Assembly (NCBI GenBank): GCA_010031985.1
Contig: RGYP01000082.1
Coordinates: 1 to 7,649, forward strand
Source: Gammaproteobacteria bacterium
GTDB taxonomy: Bacteria; Pseudomonadota; Gammaproteobacteria; Steroidobacterales; Steroidobacteraceae
Length of the DNA: 7,649 nt
Reading direction: 5' to 3'
The translations under genes were made by a program, and so were the position numbers. Of this stretch, positions 1 to 6,261 are shown piece by piece; within the stretch, counting starts at the first letter, position 1; every line of letters starts with the position of its first letter. The notes beneath the pieces are model-generated. The model was given only the letters and a program-made list of their open reading frames with translations, was not told the origin of the DNA and did no database searches.

Positions 1-2013
1 ATCGCCAATCGTGGCGAAATCGCCTGCCGCGTCATCAAGACCGCGCAACGCATGGGCATCAAGACGGTAGCCGTCCATTCGGAAGCCGACAAAGACGCAC
101 GCCATGTCGAGCTTGCGGACGAGGCAGTGTTGATCGGGCCAGCGCCGTCGCGCGAGTCTTACCTCGTCGCGGATCGCATCATCGAAGCCTGCAAAAAGAC
201 GGGTGCCGAGGCCGTGCATCCGGGCTACGGTTTTCTCTCCGAAAACGCCGAGTTTTCGCGGCGCGTGGAAGAGGCGGGCATCATCTTCATCGGCCCGAAG
301 CACAAGTCGATCGCGGCCATGGGCGACAAGATCGCCTCCAAAGAGCTGGCCGCCAAGGCGAAGGTGAACACCATCCCGGGCTGGAACAAACCGATCGAGT
401 CGCCGGAGCGTGCCGTCGAAATCGCCCGCGACATCGGCTATCCCGTGATGATCAAGGCGAGCGCCGGTGGCGGCGGCAAGGGCCTGCGCGTCGCCTGGAA
501 CGACAAAGACGCGCACGAGGGCTTCGCTTCCTGTCGCAACGAGGCGCGCAACAGCTTCGGTGACGATCGCGTGTTCATCGAGAAATTCGTCGAAGAGCCG
601 CGCCACATCGAGATTCAGGTGCTCGGCGATGGTCATGGCAACTGCGTATATCTTTGGGAGCGTGAGTGCTCGATTCAACGTCGTCACCAGAAAGTGATCG
701 AAGAGGCGCCGAGCCCCTTCCTCGATGACAAGACGCGCAAGGCCATGGGCGCGCAGGCGGTCGCTCTCGCCAAGGCCGTCGACTATCAAAGCGCAGGCAC
801 GGTCGAGTTCGTGGTCGGCAAAGATCGTAGCTTTTATTTCCTTGAGATGAATACTCGTTTGCAAGTGGAGCATCCGGTCACGGAGTGCATCACCGGACTC
901 GATCTGGTCGAGCAGATGATTCGGGTTGCGGCGGGTGAGCGACTCGCTTTTGGTCAGAGCGATATCCAGCGCAAAGGCTGGGCGATCGAGTGCCGCATCA
1001 ACGCCGAAGATCCATTTCGCAACTTCCTGCCTTCGACCGGCAGGTTGGTCAAATATCGACCGCCGATGCCGACCATGGAAGCCTCGCAGCCCGTTCCCGC
1101 CGAAGGCGGTGTTCGGGTCGATACCGGCGTTTACGAGGGCGGCGAGATCCCGATGTTCTACGACTCGATGATCGCCAAGCTCATCACTTATGGTGCTGAT
1201 CGGAATGGAGCGATCGCGCGCATGCGCGAAGCCTTGAACGGCTTCGTGATTCGCGGCATCTCCAGCAATATCCCGTTTCAGGCGGCCTTGCTCGCCCATC
1301 CGCGTTTCGTCGCCGGCGACTTCAATACCGGCTTCATCGCCGAGCAATATCCGAAAGGTTTTTCGGCTGCAGCCGTACCGCACGAGGAACCGGGATTTCT
1401 GCTTTCTTTGGCAGCGGTTTCGCACCGTCGCTCGCGCGAACGCGCCGCCCGTCTCACCGGACAGCTGCGGCACCGCGAGGTCCGTATTCGCGAGGACTTC
1501 GTGATCGTGTTACGCGACGATCATGGAGGTCGCGACGAGATCCCGGTCACCGTGCGACCGATTGGTTCGATGTTCCATGTGGGCATCGGTGGCCGTACGC
1601 ACGAGGTCTCGTTCGAAGACAACTTGCGCGACATCGCCGTACATGGTCACTTCGATGGCAAGGCGTTTTGTGCGCAAATCGAACGCATCGGTCTCGGCTA
1701 CCGAATTTCACATAACGGCTCGAGTCTGTTTGCCAAAGTATTCTCGCCACGTCAGGCGCAGCTTGAGTCACTGATGCCGTTCAAGGCACCGCCTGATCTG
1801 TCGAAAGTACTGCTCTCGCCGATGCCCGGGCTTCTGGTCGATATCTCGGTACAACCCGGGCAAACGGTCCGCGCCGGCGAGCGGCTCGCCGCGATCGAAG
1901 CCATGAAGATGGAAAACATTCTTTTTGCCACTCAGGACTGCGTAGTGTCCGAGGTGTTGGCCTCCAAGGGCGACAGTCTCGCGGTCGATCAGGTGATCAT
2001 CAAATTCCAATGA
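1..2013 (+). CDS. pccA: Propionyl-CoA carboxylase, biotin-carrying alpha subunit (5' partial)
   Basis: This subunit carboxylates its own biotin using ATP and bicarbonate; a separate beta subunit, not in this window, would pass the carboxyl to an acyl-CoA, most likely propionyl-CoA, giving methylmalonyl-CoA in the cytoplasm. The frame is open from base 1, beginning IANRGEIACRV, which matches about residue 7 of biotin carboxylases, so only the start codon and a few residues are missing. Numbering from base 1: ATP-grasp glycine loop at 156-159 with K152 and K160; catalytic E282, N284, R286 and E290 in EMNTRLQVEHPVTE; R372 in GGVRVDT; a middle region (about 445-585) fitting the BT domain of PCC/MCC alpha subunits; and a C-terminal biotinyl domain with the biotinylated lysine K636 in EAMKMEN. 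The stretch MFYDSMIAKLITYG favours propionyl- over methylcrotonyl-CoA carboxylase. At 670 visible residues it is full-sized for the family. The stop overlaps the next start (ATGA, 2010-2013). Substrate choice is inference. Confidence 0.93.
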   Translation: MANRGEIACRVIKTAQRMGIKTVAVHSEADKDARHVELADEAVLIGPAPSRESYLVADRIIEACKKTGAEAVHPGYGFLSENAEFSRRVEEAGIIFIGPKHKSIAAMGDKIASKELAAKAKVNTIPGWNKPIESPERAVEIARDIGYPVMIKASAGGGGKGLRVAWNDKDAHEGFASCRNEARNSFGDDRVFIEKFVEEPRHIEIQVLGDGHGNCVYLWERECSIQRRHQKVIEEAPSPFLDDKTRKAMGAQAVALAKAVDYQSAGTVEFVVGKDRSFYFLEMNTRLQVEHPVTECITGLDLVEQMIRVAAGERLAFGQSDIQRKGWAIECRINAEDPFRNFLPSTGRLVKYRPPMPTMEASQPVPAEGGVRVDTGVYEGGEIPMFYDSMIAKLITYGADRNGAIARMREALNGFVIRGISSNIPFQAALLAHPRFVAGDFNTGFIAEQYPKGFSAAAVPHEEPGFLLSLAAVSHRRSRERAARLTGQLRHREVRIREDFVIVLRDDHGGRDEIPVTVRPIGSMFHVGIGGRTHEVSFEDNLRDIAVHGHFDGKAFCAQIERIGLGYRISHNGSSLFAKVFSPRQAQLESLMPFKAPPDLSKVLLSPMPGLLVDISVQPGQTVRAGERLAAIEAMKMENILFATQDCVVSEVLASKGDSLAVDQVIIKFQ

Positions 2014-2486
2014 GCGAATCTTCAACAAAAAGACCGTTCCGGGTGCTGGGCATTCAACAAGTGGCGATCGGTGGCCCCGACAAGCAGCGCCTGCGCAAAC
2101 TTTGGGTCGATATGCTCGGTCTCGACGTCACCGGCAACTTCGTCAGCGAGCGCGAGAATGTCGATGAGGATATTTGCGCCATGGGTCGTGGTGCGATGCG
2201 TGTCGAAGTCGATCTCATGCAACCACTGGACCCCGAGAAAAAACCTGCGGTTCATGCCACGCCGCTCAATCATATCGGGCTGTGGATCGACGATCTGCCA
2301 AAAGCGGTCGAATGGTTGACCTCGCGCGGTGTGCGCTTTGCGCCGGGTGGCGTTCGCAAAGGCGCCGCGGGTCACGACATTTGTTTCCTGCACCCGAAGG
2401 CGAACGAAGAATTTCCGATTGCTGGCGAAGGCGTACTGGTCGAGCTGGTGCAGGCGCCGCCCGAGGTGATTGCCGCGCTCGGCTAA
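2010..2486 (+). CDS. VOC-superfamily protein, methylmalonyl-CoA epimerase-like
   Basis: This is a 158-residue protein with two glyoxalase/VOC half-domains: about 12-72 (IQQVAIGGPD ... VEVDLMQP) and 85-148 (PLNHIGLWIDD ... GVLVELVQAP). The HPK-then-GVLVEL ending resembles methylmalonyl-CoA epimerase, which interconverts (2S)- and (2R)-methylmalonyl-CoA using a metal held by His, Gln/Glu, His and Glu. Here H88 and E145 occupy two of those places and E66 or D68 could supply the third. The usual first His (IDHVAI) is Gln17 (IQQVAI), so metal binding may be altered or lost. Compared with the classical epimerase there is an insertion before HPK-to-GVL (residues 131-139). Its ATG lies inside the stop of the carboxylase gene, implying translational coupling and a linked job in propionyl-CoA use. 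A weak AGGTGA stands 13 nt upstream. VOC membership is clear; epimerase activity is inferred and could equally be another lyase, or a non-catalytic partner. Confidence 0.85.
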   Translation: MSESSTKRPFRVLGIQQVAIGGPDKQRLRKLWVDMLGLDVTGNFVSERENVDEDICAMGRGAMRVEVDLMQPLDPEKKPAVHATPLNHIGLWIDDLPKAVEWLTSRGVRFAPGGVRKGAAGHDICFLHPKANEEFPIAGEGVLVELVQAPPEVIAALG

Positions 2487-4315
2487 ATCTTGGGCTTGCG
2501 GTGTACGGCGACGATCAGCGTCCCCGGTCCGCCATGTACCCCGATGGCCGGGCCCATGTCGGTGAGCGCACAAAATTCCACGCTGCCTGCCGGAAATCTT
2601 TGTTCCAGCTCCTGCGTCAGCAGGCGACCTTCTTCGATTTTGCCGCCATGCCCGACGAAGATCCGCAGCGATTCACGGCTTGCATCGAAACGACAGCGTC
2701 GAGTCACGAACCGTGCGAATCGACTGCGCAGGCGATGTGCGCCCATCAGGCCGCCACCGGCGCGAATTCGGCCATCCGGATAAGTGCGCAGGATGACGTT
2801 GAGCGACAGCAGACGCGCCACCTTGCCGATGATTGCCGGCACGCGACCTCCGCGCACTGCAAAATCGATGCTACCGAGTAGCGCGAACGTTTGGGTACGC
2901 TCGGCAGCTGCATGGATGACCGCCGTGACATCCTGCGAACTGGCGCCGGCGAGAGCCGCTTCCGCAGCGGCCACCGTGATCAGTCCCTGACCGACCGAGG
3001 CGTTGCGACTGTCGATCGCAGCGACCGGCTTACCCTCCGCGCCGACCCTTTGTGCCGCCTTGTTGGCGGCGTCCCAGGTTCCGCTGTGCCGCGAGGTCAG
3101 ATTTACGGAGACCACGGCATCGTAATGCGAAGCCAAAAATTCGAACATGCGGCGGAAGTCGCCCGGCGGCGGTTGCGAGGTCTTGGGGTGTGCCGGATTG
3201 TTCACCAGTTCACGGTAGAACTCGGCGGGCGTCATGCTCACCTTGTCGAGGTAGGAATGGTTGGCGAAGTGGATGCGTACGGGAACCACATGTATTCCGA
3301 GTCGCTCGATGAATTCCTCGGGAATATCCGCCCCGGAATCCGTGACTACCGCGAGGCGTTGCGTCTTGCGGTGATGCGCCGCGCTTTGCTGCATGCGCAT
3401 GTCGTCCGCTTTTTGACCACTGACGACACCAAAGTTTTCGGCGATGCGGAAGACTTGCTCCGGATCGTCGACGTGCACATGAATCTTGGCCTTGCGCTTG
3501 CTGCCACTGACCACGAGGCTGGCACCGATCGTGGAGAGTGTTTCGCGCAGGTGTCGCAGGTCGATTTCCTGCTCGACGGAGGCGTTGATCAGGCACTCGG
3601 TGCAAAAACGATAATCCTGATCAGCGGCAGGTGGGGCGGTTCCTGCCATCGACTCATCGCCGGAGTGAACCGGGGTAACGACCTTGCCGAGTTCGCCGGT
3701 GTGGAGAAAGCGGCGCATACCCTCCAAAACTTCGACGAAGCCGAGCGCGCCGGCATCAACGACGTTTGCCGCGCGCAGTTCCTCCAGTTGCCCACGCGTC
3801 GCTTCGAGCGCTTCGCGTACCCGACTCAATGAATTGCTGAACAAGCTGGGAAAGCCGCTCGAGTGCGGTACCTGCGCTTCAGCAGCCAGCGAAAATTCGC
3901 GCAGCACAGTGAGGATGGTGCCCTCGCGCGGCTGGGCGAGGGCGTCGCGGGCGTAGCTGGCGCCCTTGCGCAGGGCGCTCGCGAACTCGCCGGTGGAAAT
4001 ACGCGCCAGATGGCCCGCACCATCGCCTAGTCCCAACAAAAACTGCGCGAGGATTGCTCCTGAATTACCGCGTGCACCATCGAGTGCGGCGTCTGCGGCG
4101 CGCACCAGCATGCTGCCCGCATGCGGCTCCGGCACACGATCCAGCGCCGCGAGCACGGCAGACAGCGTCAGCGACATGTTGGTTCCGGTATCGCCATCGG
4201 GGACCGGAAATACATTTATTTTATTGAGATGGTCGGTTTGCTCGAATAAGCGGTAGATGCCGGCACGCAGCACATCGGCCAATTGCAGGCCATCGAGCTC
4301 GTCCAGCTCGCTCAT
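2483..4315 (-). CDS. DAK2-DegV fusion protein, putative single-chain fatty acid kinase
   Basis: This is a 610-residue cytoplasmic protein without signal or membrane segments. Residues 1-205 form a DAK2 (dihydroxyacetone-kinase L-type) domain: NVFPVPDGDTGTNM (34-47) places D40 and D42 for Mg-ATP, followed by GARGNSG (80-86), EGTILTVLRE (131-140) and VVDAGALGF (185-193). Residues 235-318 match the middle domain of FakA/YloV, with C238 and H279-x-H281 in place of that family's zinc ligands. Residues 320-608 form a complete DegV/FakB lipid-binding domain: VVTDSGAD (323-330), TSQPPPGDF, SRHSGTWDAAN, GSIDFAVRGGRV and a C-terminal HGGPGTL. In Gram-positive bacteria FakA phosphorylates a fatty acid carried by a separate FakB; here both parts are one chain, and DegV takes the place of FakA's own C-terminal domain. 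It is the distal gene of a pair with gspB, the start sitting in the gspB stop (ATGA, 4312-4315) without a Shine-Dalgarno. The stop overlaps that of the convergent VOC gene. Fatty acid kinase activity is inferred. Confidence 0.9.
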   Translation of the reverse strand: MSELDELDGLQLADVLRAGIYRLFEQTDHLNKINVFPVPDGDTGTNMSLTLSAVLAALDRVPEPHAGSMLVRAADAALDGARGNSGAILAQFLLGLGDGAGHLARISTGEFASALRKGASYARDALAQPREGTILTVLREFSLAAEAQVPHSSGFPSLFSNSLSRVREALEATRGQLEELRAANVVDAGALGFVEVLEGMRRFLHTGELGKVVTPVHSGDESMAGTAPPAADQDYRFCTECLINASVEQEIDLRHLRETLSTIGASLVVSGSKRKAKIHVHVDDPEQVFRIAENFGVVSGQKADDMRMQQSAAHHRKTQRLAVVTDSGADIPEEFIERLGIHVVPVRIHFANHSYLDKVSMTPAEFYRELVNNPAHPKTSQPPPGDFRRMFEFLASHYDAVVSVNLTSRHSGTWDAANKAAQRVGAEGKPVAAIDSRNASVGQGLITVAAAEAALAGASSQDVTAVIHAAAERTQTFALLGSIDFAVRGGRVPAIIGKVARLLSLNVILRTYPDGRIRAGGGLMGAHRLRSRFARFVTRRCRFDASRESLRIFVGHGGKIEEGRLLTQELEQRFPAGSVEFCALTDMGPAIGVHGGPGTLIVAVHRKPKI

Positions 4316-4908
4316 TGCAGGTTGACCGCGAACGAAGCGCTGCCGAAGCGCAGGATGACGCCCTCGGTGGTAATGCGCTCGATGGCAAAGCCCTCGCGTG
4401 AGCTCTCGCCTTCACGCAATCTTTGACCATTGAGCAGTACGAAGCGCGCCTGTGGGTTCGGATCGTAAACGTGCATGTTGAGTTCGACCGGCGGGATCGT
4501 CGAGCCGCGGGCGAGCAGATCATCACGGCTCGGCGTTTGCGGTAGCGCAACGGCCGCGGGCGGGGCAGCAAGTACCGCTGTGGTGCGCGCCGTCGTTGGG
4601 GCGGCGGGCGGTGACACGACTGCCGGTGTATCGGTCATCACTGCTGCCGCTGCGGATTTGGGTACCGCTGCAGATTCAGGCACGGCTGCGGGGGGCTCAA
4701 TCCGCGCCGCAGCTGGGCCACGGTCTTCGTTACGCAGTAGTGCCCAGGCAATCACCAGAAAATTGATCGCCAGCAGCGCGACGAGCACCAGCGCCCAGGT
4801 CGGTAGCCGCGATCGCCGCGGCGCGGTACGCGCTGCGAAGATCGCCGGATGATCTTGTCGCAGCCGCGAATTTTCGGATTTTCTCAGCGCATCGAGAATG
4901 ATCGACAT
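4312..4908 (-). CDS. gspB: Type II secretion system protein GspB (ExeB/OutB-like)
   Basis: This is a 198-residue single-pass inner-membrane protein. The N-terminus MSIILDALRKSE is the hallmark of the GspB/ExeB family. It is followed by a basic cytoplasmic stretch, one transmembrane helix (about 36-58), a Pro/Ala-rich periplasmic linker (about 63-130) with short imperfect repeats (PESAAVPKSAA), and the C-terminal GspB domain (about 140-198: VELNMHVYDP, FVLLNGQRLREGE, GVILRFG, FAVNL). In characterised systems GspB works with the ATPase GspA to bring the secretin GspD through the peptidoglycan. No gspA is visible within the window. I start at the ATG ending at 4908 because it gives the conserved N-terminus; the frame stays open upstream to 5007 but those residues are unlike the family. 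An AAGG lies 12 nt upstream, a loose spacing; an ATG nine bases earlier (4917) is the alternative. It is coupled to the downstream DAK2-DegV gene and divergent from the phosphopantetheinyl transferase gene. Confidence 0.87.
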   Translation of the reverse strand: MSIILDALRKSENSRLRQDHPAIFAARTAPRRSRLPTWALVLVALLAINFLVIAWALLRNEDRGPAAARIEPPAAVPESAAVPKSAAAAVMTDTPAVVSPPAAPTTARTTAVLAAPPAAVALPQTPSRDDLLARGSTIPPVELNMHVYDPNPQARFVLLNGQRLREGESSREGFAIERITTEGVILRFGSASFAVNLQ

Positions 4909-4961
4909 ATCGCGCATTTGCCTTGGCAGGCGCAGCTTCCCCGTAGCGGCCAAGTATTGCA

Positions 4962-4978
4962 CGGGCGGGACCCGCCCG
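4962..4978. repeat. 17-nt GC palindrome in the divergent promoter region
   Basis: CGGGCGGG and CCCGCCCG are perfect 8-base inverted arms around a single central A (4970). They lie in the 88-bp gap between the gspB start (4908) and the probable GTG start at 4997. With a one-base spacer it is unlikely to be an RNA stem and looks more like a binding site for a dimeric regulator that could act on both divergent transcripts. No convincing -10/-35 boxes can be picked out in the gap, and the regulator is unknown. Chance occurrence in GC-rich DNA is a real possibility. Confidence 0.4.
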
Positions 4979-4996
4979 GGCATAGTCCGCCGCATC

Positions 4997-5764
4997 GTGT
5001 CACCCATCTGGTCGCCGCTCGCCTTTCATGCACTCCGGCATCGCGAGCCCCCGCGCGGCGTCGAACTTTATTTCGCCGATCTCACGGCGTTTTCTTCACT
5101 GTCGTGTAACGCGGCCGAGCTCGAGTTGCTCTCGAGCGCTGAGCGCGACCGTGCCGACGCGATGACTGCGGCGCAAGTCCGCCGCGATTTCGTGGTGTCG
5201 AGAATCTTGTTGCGCAGCGTGCTCGGCAGCCGACTCGGCGTGCACGGCGGTTTGCTGACGTTCGTGCTCAGCGAACATGGCAAGCCCAGCATTTCTTCGG
5301 CCGATGATTCGCCGCCCCTGCATTTCAATCAAAGCCATAGTAACGGCGCGTGGTTGCTGGGGCTTGGCTTCGAGAGCGCGATCGGTGTGGACCTGGAAAC
5401 TCGACGAGCGGTGCCCAATGCGCACCGATTGGCCGAGCGGGTATTCACCGACTGCGAACGCGCCGAGCTTGCCGCCGCGCAGCTCGCAGCGGCGGATGCC
5501 GACCCGCCCGATGAGGTTTTTCTGCGAGGCTGGACGCGCAAGGAAGCCGTGCTCAAAGCCGCGGGCAGTGGTTTCACTTGGAACGCACGCGAAGTGCAGG
5601 TCGGGACCGATCGTCGTGCGCGACGAGTTTCTTTGAGTAGACTGCCAGGTCAAGTGGCCAGCGTATTTTCGGTGGATTTGCCGGTCGAGGGGCAGGCCGC
5701 AGTTGCAACGCTGTCGAACGAGACGGATTTCGCGCACGGCGAGTTCTTCGAACTACAAGCATGA
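4997..5764 (+). CDS. Sfp-type 4'-phosphopantetheinyl transferase
   Basis: It transfers the phosphopantetheine arm of coenzyme A onto a serine of acyl, peptidyl or aryl carrier proteins, converting apo to holo form. From the GTG start it has 255 residues. Family motifs in order: FNQSHS with H114; IGVDLE with Mg-binding D132 and E134; and FLRGWTRKEAVLKAAG with K182, E183 and K187. The start is uncertain. An ATG at 4898 is in frame but would overlap the divergent gspB start and adds residues unlike the family, so I prefer GTG 4997, although no strong ribosome-binding site is visible. No polyketide, peptide synthetase or fatty acid synthase gene is nearby to name its target; it may be the general carrier-protein activator, as in Pseudomonas. 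Its TGA overlaps the ATG of the rhombosortase gene (5761-5764), so the two are probably co-translated. The family is firm; the carrier protein is unknown. Confidence 0.88.
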   Translation: MSPIWSPLAFHALRHREPPRGVELYFADLTAFSSLSCNAAELELLSSAERDRADAMTAAQVRRDFVVSRILLRSVLGSRLGVHGGLLTFVLSEHGKPSISSADDSPPLHFNQSHSNGAWLLGLGFESAIGVDLETRRAVPNAHRLAERVFTDCERAELAAAQLAAADADPPDEVFLRGWTRKEAVLKAAGSGFTWNAREVQVGTDRRARRVSLSRLPGQVASVFSVDLPVEGQAAVATLSNETDFAHGEFFELQA

Positions 5765-6261
5765 GCCATTGGCTGATCGACTCCTTGCAATGGTCGAGAG
5801 AGGCGATCGCCGCCGGTGAGTGGTGGCGCCTGTTGACCGGACATTTCGTGCACCTCGATCTCTGGCACGCGGGTCTCAACGTCGCGGCCTCGTTGTTGCT
5901 TTGGCGGCTATTTGGCCGAGTGTTCGCGCCGCGCCACTTGCTCGCGGTCGGGCTCGTCGGCATGGCGATGATCGACGCCGGTCTCTGGTGGCTGAGTGAC
6001 ATCGATTGGTATGTGGGCCTATCGGGTTTGTTGCACGCTTGGGGCGCCGCGGCGGTGGTTAGGCTGATCATCGATCGTGATCGTCATTACGGCATCGCGT
6101 GGCTGATGGCGATCTTCGGACTCGCGAAAATCGTACGGGAAAATCTCTGGGGTGCGCTGCCCTTCGCGACCGATACCGCTGCAGTCGTGACCGACGCGCA
6201 TTTGTTCGGCGTGCTCGCCGGCATGACGATGGGACTGTTGCTGCCTGCCGCCCGAAATTAG
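5761..6261 (+). CDS. rrtA: Rhombosortase (rhomboid-family intramembrane serine protease)
   Basis: This is a 166-residue polytopic inner-membrane protein. Rhombosortases cut the C-terminal GlyGly-CTERM anchor of exported proteins, many of which then pass through type II secretion. It aligns without gaps to the rhomboid core of E. coli GlpG: W22-R23 as the WR motif, H31 as H145, H36 and N40 as the oxyanion residues H150 and N154, catalytic S88 in GLSG, and H147 as the dyad histidine H254. EWWRLLTGHFVHL is typical of rhombosortases. Hydrophobic segments lie at about 37-51, 60-78, 84-104, 111-122 and 141-161. The helix that precedes the WR loop in ordinary rhomboids is missing: only about 20 mainly polar residues come before it, and the same frame upstream of the ATG encodes no hydrophobic stretch. 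The start is set by the ATGA overlap with the transferase gene; no Shine-Dalgarno is seen. The stop overlaps that of convergent dinB. No GlyGly-CTERM substrate is encoded here. Confidence 0.85.
   Translation: MSHWLIDSLQWSREAIAAGEWWRLLTGHFVHLDLWHAGLNVAASLLLWRLFGRVFAPRHLLAVGLVGMAMIDAGLWWLSDIDWYVGLSGLLHAWGAAAVVRLIIDRDRHYGIAWLMAIFGLAKIVRENLWGALPFATDTAAVVTDAHLFGVLAGMTMGLLLPAARN

Noticed and set aside
2022..2573. A 183-codon minus-strand frame opposite the epimerase-like gene
   Set aside because: The opposite strand encodes a convincing VOC protein; this frame is His/Arg-rich without domain features.
2174..2881. A 235-codon plus-strand frame across the convergent junction
   Set aside because: It overlaps the epimerase-like gene in another frame and then the kinase gene antisense, and it has no recognisable motif.
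2891..3832. A 313-codon open frame on the plus strand
   Set aside because: It lies wholly antisense to the well-supported DAK2-DegV gene and its translation shows no recognisable domain. Long antisense frames are common opposite GC-rich genes.
4620..4700. Short repeated units in the gspB gene
   Set aside because: They are degenerate Ala/Pro-rich linker codons typical of the periplasmic spacer, not a DNA repeat element or CRISPR.
4898..4996. ATG at 4898 as the start of the phosphopantetheinyl transferase
   Set aside because: It would overlap the divergent gspB start codon and leave no promoter space, and the 33 added residues do not resemble the family. GTG at 4997 is preferred.
4909..5007. 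Upstream extension of gspB to the ATG at 5007
   Set aside because: The conserved N-terminus MSIILDALRKSE begins at 4908, and the extension would run across the divergent gap into the transferase gene.
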